A stretch of DNA of 64,000 nt from Hippasteria phrygiana (GCA_037893225.1 JAZGUH010000360.1:2034398-2098397); one strand, 5' to 3'; shown: positions 9,707 through 24,026, numbered from the stretch's first letter. The notes: generated by a model not told the origin, from the letters alone. Made by a program: numbers and translations.

Positions 9707-11082
9707 CAGCGATGTGCTCGAAACTGGACGTGGAGTGTTCAAAAAATTCGAAACATTTTTTTCAGCGATGTGCTCGAAACTGGCCCTGGGGTGTTCAGAA
9801 CACTCCATACGCCGAGCTAGGCGCGTTGGTTATGTTGAAATGCCAATTGGAGAGAAAACAATTTGAAACCTTTTTTTCACCGATGTGCTCGAAACTGGAC
9901 GTGGAGTGTTCAAAAAATTCGAAACATTGTTTTCAGCGATGTGCTCGAAACTAGCCCTGGGTTATTCAGAACACTCCATACGCCGCCCTGGGCGCGTTGG
10001 TTATGTTGAAATGCCAATTGGAGAGAAAAAAATTCGGAACTTTTTTTCAGCGATGTGCTCGAAACTGGCCCTGGGGTGTTCAGAACACTCTATACGCCGC
10101 CCTGGGCGCGTTGGTTATGTTGAACTGCCAATTGGAGAGAAAAAAATTCGAAACATTTTTTTCAGCGATGTGCTCCAAACTGGCCCTGGGGTGTTCAGAA
10201 CACTCCATACGCCGAGCTAGGCGCGTTGGTTTTGTTGAAATGCCAATTGGAGAGAAAATAAATTTAGAACTTTTTTTCAGCGATGTGCTCGAAACTGGCC
10301 CTGCGGTATTCAGAACACTCGCTACGCCGCCCTGGGCGCGTTGGTTATGTTGAACTGCCAATTGGAGAGAAAAAAATTGGAAACATTTTTTTCAGCGATG
10401 TGCTCGAAACTGGCCCTGGGGTGTTCAGAACACTCCATACGCCGAGCTAGGCGCGTTGGTTTTGTTGAAATGCCAATTGGAGAGAAAATAAATTTAGAAC
10501 TTTTTTTCAGCGATGTGCTCGAAACTGGCCCTGCGGTATTCAGAACACTCGATACGCCGCCCTGGGCGCGTTGGTTATGTTGAACTGCCAATTGGAGAGA
10601 AAAAAATTCGAAACATTTTTTTCAGCGATGTGCTCGAAACTGGCCCTGGGGTGTTCAGAACACTCCATACGCCGAGCTAGGCGCGTTGGTTTTGTTGAAA
10701 TGCCAATTGGAGAGAAAATAAATTTAGAACTTTTTTTCAGCGATGTGCTCGAAACTGGCCCTGCGGTATTCAAAACACTCGATACGCCGCCCTGGGCGCG
10801 TTGGTTATGTTGAACTGCCAATTGGAGAGAAAAAAATTCGAAACATTTTTTTCAGCGATGTGCTCGAAACTGGCCCTGGGGTGTTCAGAACACTCCATAC
10901 GCCGAGCTAGGCGCGTTGGTTTTGTTGAAATGCCAATTGGAGAGAAAATAAATTTAGAACTTTTTTTCAGCGATGTGCTCGAAACTGGCCCTGCGGTATT
11001 CAGAACACTCGATACGCCGCCCTGGGCGCGTTGGTTATGTTGAACTGCCAATTGGAGAGAAAAAAATTCGAAACGTTTTTTT
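9707..11082 (+). repeat. Module Z, copy 1 (1,376 bp, 13 units)
   Basis: It has only two short units (s1, s2). Its D unit reads ctagccctgggttattc with ttcggaac. It then carries A/B dimers, including ctcgctacgcc with attggaaac and the gtattcaaaacac dimer. It lacks s3, s4 and the SmaI unit. Confidence 0.88.
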
Positions 11083-13087
11083 CAGCGATGTGCTCGAAAC
11101 TGGACGTGGAGTGTTCAAAAAATTCGAAACATTTTTTTCAGCGATGTGCTCGAAACTGGCCCTGGGGTGTTCAGAACACTCCATACGCCGAGCTAGGCGC
11201 GTTGGTTATGTTGAAATGCCAATTGGAGAGAAAACAATTTGAAACCTTTTTTTCACCGATGTGCTCGAAACTGGACGTGGAGTGTTCAAAAAATTCGAAA
11301 CATTGTTTTCAGCGATGTGCTCGAAACTGGCCCTGGGGTATTCAGAACACTCCATACGCCGCCCTGGGCGCGTTGGTTATGTTGAAATGCCAATTGGAGA
11401 GAAAAAAATTAGGAACTTTTTTTCAGCGATGTGCTCGAAACTGGCCCTGGGGTGTTCAGAACACTCTATACGCCGCCCTGGGCGCGTTGGTTATGTTGAA
11501 CTGCCAATTGGAGAGAAAAAAATTCGAAACATTTTTTTCAGCGATGTGCTCCAAACTGGCCCTGGGGTGTTCAGAACACTCCATACGCCGAGCTAGGCGC
11601 GTTGGTTTTGTTGAAATGCCAATTGGAGAGAAAATAAATTTAGAACTTTTTTTCAGCGATGTGCTCGAAACTGGCCCTGCGGTATTCAGAACACTCGATA
11701 CGCCGACCTGGGCGCGTTGGTTATGTTGAACTGCCAATTGGAGAGAAAACAATTCGAAACATTTTTTTCAGCGATGTGCTCGAAACTGGCCCTGGGGTGT
11801 TCAGAACACTCCATACGCCGAGCTAGGCGCGTTGGTTTTGTTGAAATGCCAATTGGAGAGAAAATCAATTCAAAACGTTTTTTTCAGCGATGTGCTCGAA
11901 ACTGGACGTGGAGTGTTCAAAAAATTCGAAACATTTTTTTCAGCGATGTGCTCGAAACTGGCCCTGGGGTTTTCAGAACACTCCATACGCCGAGCTAGGC
12001 GCGTTGGTTATGTTGAAATGCCAATTGGAGAGAAAAAAATTCGAAACCTTTTTTTCACCGATGTGCTCGAAACTGGCCCCGGGGTGTTCAGAACACTCCA
12101 TACGCCGAGCTAGGCGCGTTGGTTATGTTGAAATGCCAATTGGAGAGAAAAAAAATCGAAACCTTTTTTTCACCGATGTGCTCGAAACTGGACGTGGAGT
12201 GTTTAAAAAATTCGAAACATTGTTTTGAGCGATGTGCTCGAAACTAGCCCTGGGGTATTCAGAACACTCGATACGTCGCCCTGGGCGCGTTGGTTATGTT
12301 GAAATGCCAATTGGAGAGAAACAAATTCGAAACATTTTTTTCAGCGATGTGCTCGAAACTGGACGTGGAGTGTTAAAAAAATTCGAAACATTTTTTTCAG
12401 CGATGTGCTCGAAACTGGCCCTGGGGTGTTCAGAACACTCCATACGCCGAGCTAGGCGCGTTGGTTTTGTTGAAATGCCAATTGGAGAGAAAATAAATTT
12501 AGAACTTTTTTTCAGCGATGTGCTCGAAACTGGCCCTGCGGTATTCAGAACACTCGATACGCCGCCCTGGGCGCGTTGGTTATGTTGAACTGCCAATTGG
12601 AGAGAAAAAAATTCGAAACATTTTTTTCAGCGATGTGCTCGAAACTGGCCCTGGGGTGTTCAGAACACTCCATACGCCGAGCTAGGCGCGTTGGTTTTGT
12701 TGAAATGCCAATTGGAGAGAAAATAAATTTAGAACTTTTTTTCAGCGATGTGCTCGAAACTGGCCCTGCGGTATTCAAAACACTCGATACGCCGCCCTGG
12801 GCGCGTTGGTTATGTTGAACTGCCAATTGGAGAGAAAAAAATTCGAAACATTTTTTTCAGCGATGTGCTCGAAACTGGCCCTGGGGTGTTCAGAACACTC
12901 CATACGCCGAGCTAGGCGCGTTGGTTTTGTTGAAATGCCAATTGGAGAGAAAATAAATTTAGAACTTTTTTTCAGCGATGTGCTCGAAACTGGCCCTGCG
13001 GTATTCAGAACACTCGATACGCCGCCCTGGGCGCGTTGGTTATGTTGAACTGCCAATTGGAGAGAAACAAATTCGAAACGTTTTTTT
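11083..13087 (+). repeat. Module X, copy 2
   Basis: It matches X copy 1 at an offset of 5,155 bp with all markers: attaggaac, gctccaaac, cgacctgggcg, caattcaaaacg, ccccgggg and s4/s3. Confidence 0.88.
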
Positions 13088-14463
13088 CAGCGATGTGCTC
13101 GAAACTGGACGTGGAGTGTTCAAAAAATTCGAAACATTTTTTTCAGCGATGTGCTCGAAACTGGCCCTGGGGTGTTCAGAACACTCCATACGCCGAGCTA
13201 GGCGCGTTGGTTATGTTGAAATGCCAATTGGAGAGAAAACAATTTGAAACCTTTTTTTCACCGATGTGCTCGAAACTGGACGTGGAGTGTTCAAAAAATT
13301 CGAAACATTGTTTTCAGCGATGTGCTCGAAACTGGCCCTGGGGTATTCAGAACACTCCATACGCCGCCCTGGGCGCGTTGGTTATGTTGAAATGCCAATT
13401 GGAGAGAAAAAAATTCGGAACTTTTTTTCAGCGATGTGCTCGAAACTGGCCCTGGGGTGTTCAGAACACTCTATACGCCGCCCTGGGCGCGTTGGTTATG
13501 TTGAACTGCCAATTGGAGAGAAAAAAATTCGAAACATTTTTTTCAGCGATGTGCTCCAAACTGGCCCTGGGGTGTTCAGAACACTCCATACGCCGAGCTA
13601 GGCGCGTTGGTTTTGTTGAAATGCCAATTGGAGAGAAAATAAATTTAGAACTTTTTTTCAGCGATGTGCTCGAAACTGGCCCTGCGGTATTCAGAACACT
13701 CGCTACGCCGCCCTGGGCGCGTTGGTTATGTTGAACTGCCAATTGGAGAGAAAAAAATTGGAAACATTTTTTTCAGCGATGTGCTCGAAACTGGCCCTGG
13801 GGTGTTCAGAACACTCCATACGCCGAGCTAGGCGCGTTGGTTTTGTTGAAATGCCAATTGGAGAGAAAATAAATTTAGAACTTTTTTTCAGCGATGTGCT
13901 CGAAACTGGCCCTGCGGTATTCAGAACACTCGATACGCCGCCCTGGGCGCGTTGGTTATGTTGAACTGCCAATTGGAGAGAAAAAAATTCGAAACATTTT
14001 TTTCAGCGATGTGCTCGAAACTGGCCCTGGGGTGTTCAGAACACTCCATACGCCGAGCTAGGCGCGTTGGTTTTGTTGAAATGCCAATTGGAGAGAAAAT
14101 AAATTTAGAACTTTTTTTCAGCGATGTGCTCGAAACTGGCCCTGCGGTATTCAAAACACTCGATACGCCGCCCTGGGCGCGTTGGTTATGTTGAACTGCC
14201 AATTGGAGAGAAAAAAATTCGAAACATTTTTTTCAGCGATGTGCTCGAAACTGGCCCTGGGGTGTTCAGAACACTCCATACGCCGAGCTAGGCGCGTTGG
14301 TTTTGTTGAAATGCCAATTGGAGAGAAAATAAATTTAGAACTTTTTTTCAGCGATGTGCTCGAAACTGGCCCTGCGGTATTCAGAACACTCGATACGCCG
14401 CCCTGGGCGCGTTGGTTATGTTGAACTGCCAATTGGAGAGAAAAAAATTCGAAACGTTTTTTT
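13088..14463 (+). repeat. Module Z, copy 2, with chimeric D unit
   Basis: It matches Z copy 1 at an offset of 3,381 bp, except that the D unit 13315-13428 begins like X (ctggccctggggtattc) and ends like Z (ttcggaac). This suggests a crossover or conversion inside one unit. Confidence 0.86.
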
Positions 14464-16468
14464 CAGCGATGTGCTCGAAACTGGACGTGGAGTGTTCAAA
14501 AAATTCGAAACATTTTTTTCAGCGATGTGCTCGAAACTGGCCCTGGGGTGTTCAGAACACTCCATACGCCGAGCTAGGCGCGTTGGTTATGTTGAAATGC
14601 CAATTGGAGAGAAAACAATTTGAAACCTTTTTTTCACCGATGTGCTCGAAACTGGACGTGGAGTGTTCAAAAAATTCGAAACATTGTTTTCAGCGATGTG
14701 CTCGAAACTGGCCCTGGGGTATTCAGAACACTCCATACGCCGCCCTGGGCGCGTTGGTTATGTTGAAATGCCAATTGGAGAGAAAAAAATTAGGAACTTT
14801 TTTTCAGCGATGTGCTCGAAACTGGCCCTGGGGTGTTCAGAACACTCTATACGCCGCCCTGGGCGCGTTGGTTATGTTGAACTGCCAATTGGAGAGAAAA
14901 AAATTCGAAACATTTTTTTCAGCGATGTGCTCCAAACTGGCCCTGGGGTGTTCAGAACACTCCATACGCCGAGCTAGGCGCGTTGGTTTTGTTGAAATGC
15001 CAATTGGAGAGAAAATAAATTTAGAACTTTTTTTCAGCGATGTGCTCGAAACTGGCCCTGCGGTATTCAGAACACTCGATACGCCGACCTGGGCGCGTTG
15101 GTTATGTTGAACTGCCAATTGGAGAGAAAACAATTCGAAACATTTTTTTCAGCGATGTGCTCGAAACTGGCCCTGGGGTGTTCAGAACACTCCATACGCC
15201 GAGCTAGGCGCGTTGGTTTTGTTGAAATGCCAATTGGAGAGAAAATCAATTCAAAACGTTTTTTTCAGCGATGTGCTCGAAACTGGACGTGGAGTGTTCA
15301 AAAAATTCGAAACATTTTTTTCAGCGATGTGCTCGAAACTGGCCCTGGGGTTTTCAGAACACTCCATACGCCGAGCTAGGCGCGTTGGTTATGTTGAAAT
15401 GCCAATTGGAGAGAAAAAAATTCGAAACCTTTTTTTCACCGATGTGCTCGAAACTGGCCCCGGGGTGTTCAGAACACTCCATACGCCGAGCTAGGCGCGT
15501 TGGTTATGTTGAAATGCCAATTGGAGAGAAAAAAAATCGAAACCTTTTTTTCACCGATGTGCTCGAAACTGGACGTGGAGTGTTTAAAAAATTCGAAACA
15601 TTGTTTTGAGCGATGTGCTCGAAACTAGCCCTGGGGTATTCAGAACACTCGATACGTCGCCCTGGGCGCGTTGGTTATGTTGAAATGCCAATTGGAGAGA
15701 AACAAATTCGAAACATTTTTTTCAGCGATGTGCTCGAAACTGGACGTGGAGTGTTAAAAAAATTCGAAACATTTTTTTCAGCGATGTGCTCGAAACTGGC
15801 CCTGGGGTGTTCAGAACACTCCATACGCCGAGCTAGGCGCGTTGGTTTTGTTGAAATGCCAATTGGAGAGAAAATAAATTTAGAACTTTTTTTCAGCGAT
15901 GTGCTCGAAACTGGCCCTGCGGTATTCAGAACACTCGATACGCCGCCCTGGGCGCGTTGGTTATGTTGAACTGCCAATTGGAGAGAAAAAAATTCGAAAC
16001 ATTTTTTTCAGCGATGTGCTCGAAACTGGCCCTGGGGTGTTCAGAACACTCCATACGCCGAGCTAGGCGCGTTGGTTTTGTTGAAATGCCAATTGGAGAG
16101 AAAATAAATTTAGAACTTTTTTTCAGCGATGTGCTCGAAACTGGCCCTGCGGTATTCAAAACACTCGATACGCCGCCCTGGGCGCGTTGGTTATGTTGAA
16201 CTGCCAATTGGAGAGAAAAAAATTCGAAACATTTTTTTCAGCGATGTGCTCGAAACTGGCCCTGGGGTGTTCAGAACACTCCATACGCCGAGCTAGGCGC
16301 GTTGGTTTTGTTGAAATGCCAATTGGAGAGAAAATAAATTTAGAACTTTTTTTCAGCGATGTGCTCGAAACTGGCCCTGCGGTATTCAGAACACTCGATA
16401 CGCCGCCCTGGGCGCGTTGGTTATGTTGAACTGCCAATTGGAGAGAAACAAATTCGAAACGTTTTTTT
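14464..16468 (+). repeat. Module X, copy 3
   Basis: This is an X module with the cgacctgggcg and caattcaaaacg markers. It is the second copy in the 3,381-bp X-Z period and the first in the 3,779-bp X-Y period. Confidence 0.88.
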
Positions 16469-18242
16469 CAGCGATGTGCTCGAAACTGGACGTGGAGTGT
16501 TCAAAAAATTCGAAACATTTTTTTCAGCGATGTGCTCGAAACTGGCCCTGGGGTGTTCAGAACACTCCATACGCCGAGCTAGGCGCGTTGGTTATGTTGA
16601 AATGCCAATTGGAGAGAAAACAATTTGAAACCTTTTTTTCACCGATGTGCTCGAAACTGGACGTGGAGTGTTCAAAAAATTCGAAACATTGTTTTCAGCG
16701 ATGTGCTCGAAACTGGCCCTGGGGTATTCAGAACACTCCATACGCCGCCCTGGGCGCGTTGGTTATGTTGAAATGCCAATTGGAGAGAAAAAAATTAGGA
16801 ACTTTTTTTCAGCGATGTGCTCGAAACTGGCCCTGGGGTGTTCAGAACACTCTATACGCCGCCCTGGGCGCGTTGGTTATGTTGAACTGCCAATTGGAGA
16901 GAAAAAAATTCGAAACATTTTTTTCAGCGATGTGCTCCAAACTGGCCCTGGGGTGTTCAGAACACTCCATACGCCGAGCTAGGCGCGTTGGTTTTGTTGA
17001 AATGCCAATTGGAGAGAAAATAAATTTAGAACTTTTTTTCAGCGATGTGCTCGAAACTGGCCCTGCGGTATTCAGAACACTCGATACGCCGCCCTGGGCG
17101 CGTTGGTTATGTTGAACTGCCAATTGGAGAGAAAACAATTCGAAACATTTTTTTCAGCGATGTGCTCGAAACTGGCCCTGGGGTGTTCAGAACACTCCAT
17201 ACGCCGAGCTAGGCGCGTTGGTTTTGTTGAAATGCCAATTGGAGAGAAAATAAATTCAAAACCTTTTTTTCAGCGATGTGCTCGAAACTGGACGTGGAGT
17301 GTTCAAAAAATTCGAAACCTTTTTTTCAGCGATGTGCTCGAAACTGGCCCTGGGGTTTTCAGAACACTCCATACGCCGAGCTAGGCGCGTTGGTTATGTT
17401 GAAATGCCAATTGGAGAGAAAAAAATTCGAAACCTTTTTTTCACCGATGTGCTCGAAACTGGCCCCGGGGTGTTCAGAACACTCCATACGCCGAGCTAGG
17501 CGCGTTGGTTATGTTGAAATGCCAATTGGAGAGAAAAAAAATCGAAACCTTTTTTTCACCGATGTGCTCGAAACTGGACGTGGAGTGTTTAAAAAATTCG
17601 AAACATTGTTTTGAGCGATGTGCTCGAAACTAGCCCTGGGGTATTCAGAACACTCGATACGTCGCCCTGGGCGCGTTGGTTATGTTGAAATGCCAATTGG
17701 AGAGAAACAAATTCGAAACATTTTTTTCAGCGATGTGCTCGAAACTGGACGTGGAGTGTTAAAAAAATTCGAAACATTTTTTTCAGCGATGTGCTCGAAA
17801 CTGGCCCTGGGGTGTTCAGAACACTCCATACGCCGAGCTAGGGCGTTGGTTTTGTTGAAATGCCAATTGGAGAGAAAATAAATTTAGAACTTTTTTTCAG
17901 CGATGTGCTCGAAACTGGCCCTGCGGTATTCAGAACACTCGATACGCCGCCCTGGGCGCGTTGGTTATGTTGAACTGCCAATTGGAGAGAAAAAAATTCG
18001 AAACATTTTTTTCAGCGATGTGCTCGAAACTGGCCCTGGGGTGTTCAGAACACTCCATACGCCGAGCTAGGCGCGTTGGTTTTGTTGAAATGCCAATTGG
18101 AGAGAAAATAAATTTAGAACTTTTTTTCAGCGATGTGCTCGAAACTGGCCCTGCGGTATTCAGAACACTCGATACGCCGCCCTGGGCGCGTTGGTTATGT
18201 TGAACTGCCAATTGGAGAGAAAAAAATTCGAAACGTTTTTTT
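16469..18242 (+). repeat. Module Y, copy 2
   Basis: This Y module carries the 1-bp-deleted gagctagggcg unit near 17,836. One private change makes gaaacctttttttcag near 17,316, where the other copies read gaaacattttttt. Confidence 0.87.
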
Positions 18243-20247
18243 CAGCGATGTGCTCGAAACTGGACGTGGAGTGTTCAAAAAATTCGAAACATTTTTTTCA
18301 GCGATGTGCTCGAAACTGGCCCTGGGGTGTTCAGAACACTCCATACGCCGAGCTAGGCGCGTTGGTTATGTTGAAATGCCAATTGGAGAGAAAACAATTT
18401 GAAACCTTTTTTTCACCGATGTGCTCGAAACTGGACGTGGAGTGTTCAAAAAATTCGAAACATTGTTTTCAGCGATGTGCTCGAAACTGGCCCTGGGGTA
18501 TTCAGAACACTCCATACGCCGCCCTGGGCGCGTTGGTTATGTTGAAATGCCAATTGGAGAGAAAAAAATTAGGAACTTTTTTTCAGCGATGTGCTCGAAA
18601 CTGGCCCTGGGGTGTTCAGAACACTCTATACGCCGCCCTGGGCGCGTTGGTTATGTTGAACTGCCAATTGGAGAGAAAAAAATTCGAAACATTTTTTTCA
18701 GCGATGTGCTCCAAACTGGCCCTGGGGTGTTCAGAACACTCCATACGCCGAGCTAGGCGCGTTGGTTTTGTTGAAATGCCAATTGGAGAGAAAATAAATT
18801 TAGAACTTTTTTTCAGCGATGTGCTCGAAACTGGCCCTGCGGTATTCAGAACACTCGATACGCCGACCTGGGCGCGTTGGTTATGTTGAACTGCCAATTG
18901 GAGAGAAAACAATTCGAAACATTTTTTTCAGCGATGTGCTCGAAACTGGCCCTGGGGTGTTCAGAACACTCCATACGCCGAGCTAGGCGCGTTGGTTTTG
19001 TTGAAATGCCAATTGGAGAGAAAATCAATTCAAAACGTTTTTTTCAGCGATGTGCTCGAAACTGGACGTGGAGTGTTCAAAAAATTCGAAACATTTTTTT
19101 CAGCGATGTGCTCGAAACTGGCCCTGGGGTTTTCAGAACACTCCATACGCCGAGCTAGGCGCGTTGGTTATGTTGAAATGCCAATTGGAGAGAAAAAAAT
19201 TCGAAACCTTTTTTTCACCGATGTGCTCGAAACTGGCCCCGGGGTGTTCAGAACACTCCATACGCCGAGCTAGGCGCGTTGGTTATGTTGAAATGCCAAT
19301 TGGAGAGAAAAAAAATCGAAACCTTTTTTTCACCGATGTGCTCGAAACTGGACGTGGAGTGTTTAAAAAATTCGAAACATTGTTTTGAGCGATGTGCTCG
19401 AAACTAGCCCTGGGGTATTCAGAACACTCGATACGTCGCCCTGGGCGCGTTGGTTATGTTGAAATGCCAATTGGAGAGAAACAAATTCGAAACATTTTTT
19501 TCAGCGATGTGCTCGAAACTGGACGTGGAGTGTTAAAAAAATTCGAAACATTTTTTTCAGCGATGTGCTCGAAACTGGCCCTGGGGTGTTCAGAACACTC
19601 CATACGCCGAGCTAGGCGCGTTGGTTTTGTTGAAATGCCAATTGGAGAGAAAATAAATTTAGAACTTTTTTTCAGCGATGTGCTCGAAACTGGCCCTGCG
19701 GTATTCAGAACACTCGATACGCCGCCCTGGGCGCGTTGGTTATGTTGAACTGCCAATTGGAGAGAAAAAAATTCGAAACATTTTTTTCAGCGATGTGCTC
19801 GAAACTGGCCCTGGGGTGTTCAGAACACTCCATACGCCGAGCTAGGCGCGTTGGTTTTGTTGAAATGCCAATTGGAGAGAAAATAAATTTAGAACTTTTT
19901 TTCAGCGATGTGCTCGAAACTGGCCCTGCGGTATTCAAAACACTCGATACGCCGCCCTGGGCGCGTTGGTTATGTTGAACTGCCAATTGGAGAGAAAAAA
20001 ATTCGAAACATTTTTTTCAGCGATGTGCTCGAAACTGGCCCTGGGGTGTTCAGAACACTCCATACGCCGAGCTAGGCGCGTTGGTTTTGTTGAAATGCCA
20101 ATTGGAGAGAAAATAAATTTAGAACTTTTTTTCAGCGATGTGCTCGAAACTGGCCCTGCGGTATTCAGAACACTCGATACGCCGCCCTGGGCGCGTTGGT
20201 TATGTTGAACTGCCAATTGGAGAGAAACAAATTCGAAACGTTTTTTT
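18243..20247 (+). repeat. Module X, copy 4
   Basis: This X module lies 3,779 bp after X copy 3. It is repeated again 14,489 bp downstream as X copy 7. Confidence 0.87.
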
Positions 20248-22021
20248 CAGCGATGTGCTCGAAACTGGACGTGGAGTGTTCAAAAAATTCGAAACATTTT
20301 TTTCAGCGATGTGCTCGAAACTGGCCCTGGGGTGTTCAGAACACTCCATACGCCGAGCTAGGCGCGTTGGTTATGTTGAAATGCCAATTGGAGAGAAAAC
20401 AATTTGAAACCTTTTTTTCACCGATGTGCTCGAAACTGGACGTGGAGTGTTCAAAAAATTCGAAACATTGTTTTCAGCGATGTGCTCGAAACTGGCCCTG
20501 GGGTATTCAGAACACTCCATACGCCGCCCTGGGCGCGTTGGTTATGTTGAAATGCCAATTGGAGAGAAAAAAATTAGGAACTTTTTTTCAGCGATGTGCT
20601 CGAAACTGGCCCTGGGGTGTTCAGAACACTCTATACGCCGCCCTGGGCGCGTTGGTTATGTTGAACTGCCAATTGGAGAGAAAAAAATTCGAAACATTTT
20701 TTTCAGCGATGTGCTCCAAACTGGCCCTGGGGTGTTCAGAACACTCCATACGCCGAGCTAGGCGCGTTGGTTTTGTTGAAATGCCAATTGGAGAGAAAAT
20801 AAATTTAGAACTTTTTTTCAGCGATGTGCTCGAAACTGGCCCTGCGGTATTCAGAACACTCGATACGCCGCCCTGGGCGCGTTGGTTATGTTGAACTGCC
20901 AATTGGAGAGAAAACAATTCGAAACATTTTTTTCAGCGATGTGCTCGAAACTGGCCCTGGGGTGTTCAGAACACTCCATACGCCGAGCTAGGCGCGTTGG
21001 TTTTGTTGAAATGCCAATTGGAGAGAAAATAAATTCAAAACCTTTTTTTCAGCGATGTGCTCGAAACTGGACGTGGAGTGTTCAAAAAATTCGAAACATT
21101 TTTTTCAGCGATGTGCTCGAAACTGGCCCTGGGGTTTTCAGAACACTCCATACGCCGAGCTAGGCGCGTTGGTTATGTTGAAATGCCAATTGGAGAGAAA
21201 AAAATTCGAAACCTTTTTTTCACCGATGTGCTCGAAACTGGCCCCGGGGTGTTCAGAACACTCCATACGCCGAGCTAGGCGCGTTGGTTATGTTGAAATG
21301 CCAATTGGAGAGAAAAAAAATCGAAACCTTTTTTTCACCGATGTGCTCGAAACTGGACGTGGAGTGTTTAAAAAATTCGAAACATTGTTTTGAGCGATGT
21401 GCTCGAAACTAGCCCTGGGGTATTCAGAACACTCGATACGTCGCCCTGGGCGCGTTGGTTATGTTGAAATGCCAATTGGAGAGAAACAAATTCGAAACAT
21501 TTTTTTCAGCGATGTGCTCGAAACTGGACGTGGAGTGTTAAAAAAATTCGAAACATTTTTTTCAGCGATGTGCTCGAAACTGGCCCTGGGGTGTTCAGAA
21601 CACTCCATACGCCGAGCTAGGGCGTTGGTTTTGTTGAAATGCCAATTGGAGAGAAAATAAATTTAGAACTTTTTTTCAGCGATGTGCTCGAAACTGGCCC
21701 TGCGGTATTCAGAACACTCGATACGCCGCCCTGGGCGCGTTGGTTATGTTGAACTGCCAATTGGAGAGAAAAAAATTCGAAACATTTTTTTCAGCGATGT
21801 GCTCGAAACTGGCCCTGGGGTGTTCAGAACACTCCATACGCCGAGCTAGGCGCGTTGGTTTTGTTGAAATGCCAATTGGAGAGAAAATAAATTTAGAACT
21901 TTTTTTCAGCGATGTGCTCGAAACTGGCCCTGCGGTATTCAGAACACTCGATACGCCGCCCTGGGCGCGTTGGTTATGTTGAACTGCCAATTGGAGAGAA
22001 ACAAATTCGAAACGTTTTTTT
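20248..22021 (+). repeat. Module Y, copy 3
   Basis: This Y module has the gagctagggcg deletion near 21,617. It repeats Y copy 2 at 3,779 bp, and is matched by Y copy 4 at an offset of 14,489 bp. Confidence 0.87.
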
Positions 22022-24026
22022 CAGCGATGTGCTCGAAACTGGACGTGGAGTGTTCAAAAAATTCGAAACATTTTTTTCAGCGATGTGCTCGAAACTGGCC
22101 CTGGGGTGTTCAGAACACTCCATACGCCGAGCTAGGCGCGTTGGTTATGTTGAAATGCCAATTGGAGAGAAAACAATTTGAAACCTTTTTTTCACCGATG
22201 TGCTCGAAACTGGACGTGGAGTGTTCAAAAAATTCGAAACATTGTTTTCAGCGATGTGCTCGAAACTAGCCCTGGGTTATTCAGAACACTCCATACGCCG
22301 CCCTGGGCGCGTTGGTTATGTTGAAATGCCAATTGGAGAGAAAAAAATTCGGAACTTTTTTTCAGCGATGTGCTCGAAACTGGCCCTGGGGTGTTCAGAA
22401 CACTCTATACGCCGCCCTGGGCGCGTTGGTTATGTTGAACTGCCAATTGGAGAGAAAAAAATTCGAAACATTTTTTTCAGCGATGTGCTCCAAACTGGCC
22501 CTGGGGTGTTCAGAACACTCCATACGCCGAGCTAGGCGCGTTGGTTTTGTTGAAATGCCAATTGGAGAGAAAATAAATTTAGAACTTTTTTTCAGCGATG
22601 TGCTCGAAACTGGCCCTGCGGTATTCAGAACACTCGATACGCCGACCTGGGCGCGTTGGTTATGTTGAACTGCCAATTGGAGAGAAAACAATTCGAAACA
22701 TTTTTTTCAGCGATGTGCTCGAAACTGGCCCTGGGGTGTTCAGAACACTCCATACGCCGAGCTAGGCGCGTTGGTTTTGTTGAAATGCCAATTGGAGAGA
22801 AAATCAATTCAAAACGTTTTTTTCAGCGATGTGCTCGAAACTGGACGTGGAGTGTTCAAAAAATTCGAAACATTTTTTTCAGCGATGTGCTCGAAACTGG
22901 CCCTGGGGTTTTCAGAACACTCCATACGCCGAGCTAGGCGCGTTGGTTATGTTGAAATGCCAATTGGAGAGAAAAAAATTCGAAACCTTTTTTTCACCGA
23001 TGTGCTCGAAACTGGCCCCGGGGTGTTCAGAACACTCCATACGCCGAGCTAGGCGCGTTGGTTATGTTGAAATGCCAATTGGAGAGAAAAAAAATCGAAA
23101 CCTTTTTTTCACCGATGTGCTCGAAACTGGACGTGGAGTGTTTAAAAAATTCGAAACATTGTTTTGAGCGATGTGCTCGAAACTAGCCCTGGGGTATTCA
23201 GAACACTCGATACGTCGCCCTGGGCGCGTTGGTTATGTTGAAATGCCAATTGGAGAGAAACAAATTCGAAACATTTTTTTCAGCGATGTGCTCGAAACTG
23301 GACGTGGAGTGTTAAAAAAATTCGAAACATTTTTTTCAGCGATGTGCTCGAAACTGGCCCTGGGGTGTTCAGAACACTCCATACGCCGAGCTAGGCGCGT
23401 TGGTTTTGTTGAAATGCCAATTGGAGAGAAAATAAATTTAGAACTTTTTTTCAGCGATGTGCTCGAAACTGGCCCTGCGGTATTCAGAACACTCGATACG
23501 CCGCCCTGGGCGCGTTGGTTATGTTGAACTGCCAATTGGAGAGAAAAAAATTCGAAACATTTTTTTCAGCGATGTGCTCGAAACTGGCCCTGGGGTGTTC
23601 AGAACACTCCATACGCCGAGCTAGGCGCGTTGGTTTTGTTGAAATGCCAATTGGAGAGAAAATAAATTTAGAACTTTTTTTCAGCGATGTGCTCGAAACT
23701 GGCCCTGCGGTATTCAAAACACTCGATACGCCGCCCTGGGCGCGTTGGTTATGTTGAACTGCCAATTGGAGAGAAAAAAATTCGAAACATTTTTTTCAGC
23801 GATGTGCTCGAAACTGGCCCTGGGGTGTTCAGAACACTCCATACGCCGAGCTAGGCGCGTTGGTTTTGTTGAAATGCCAATTGGAGAGAAAATAAATTTA
23901 GAACTTTTTTTCAGCGATGTGCTCGAAACTGGCCCTGCGGTATTCAGAACACTCGATACGCCGCCCTGGGCGCGTTGGTTATGTTGAACTGCCAATTGGA
24001 GAGAAACAAATTCGAAACGTTTTTTT
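22022..24026 (+). repeat. Module X, copy 5, Z-like at its left end
   Basis: Its length and right part are X (cgacctgggcg, caattcaaaacg, SmaI unit). Its D unit 22249-22362 is the Z form (ctagccctgggttattc, ttcggaac). It therefore looks like a Z/X recombinant, and the same form is seen in X copy 8. Confidence 0.85.
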
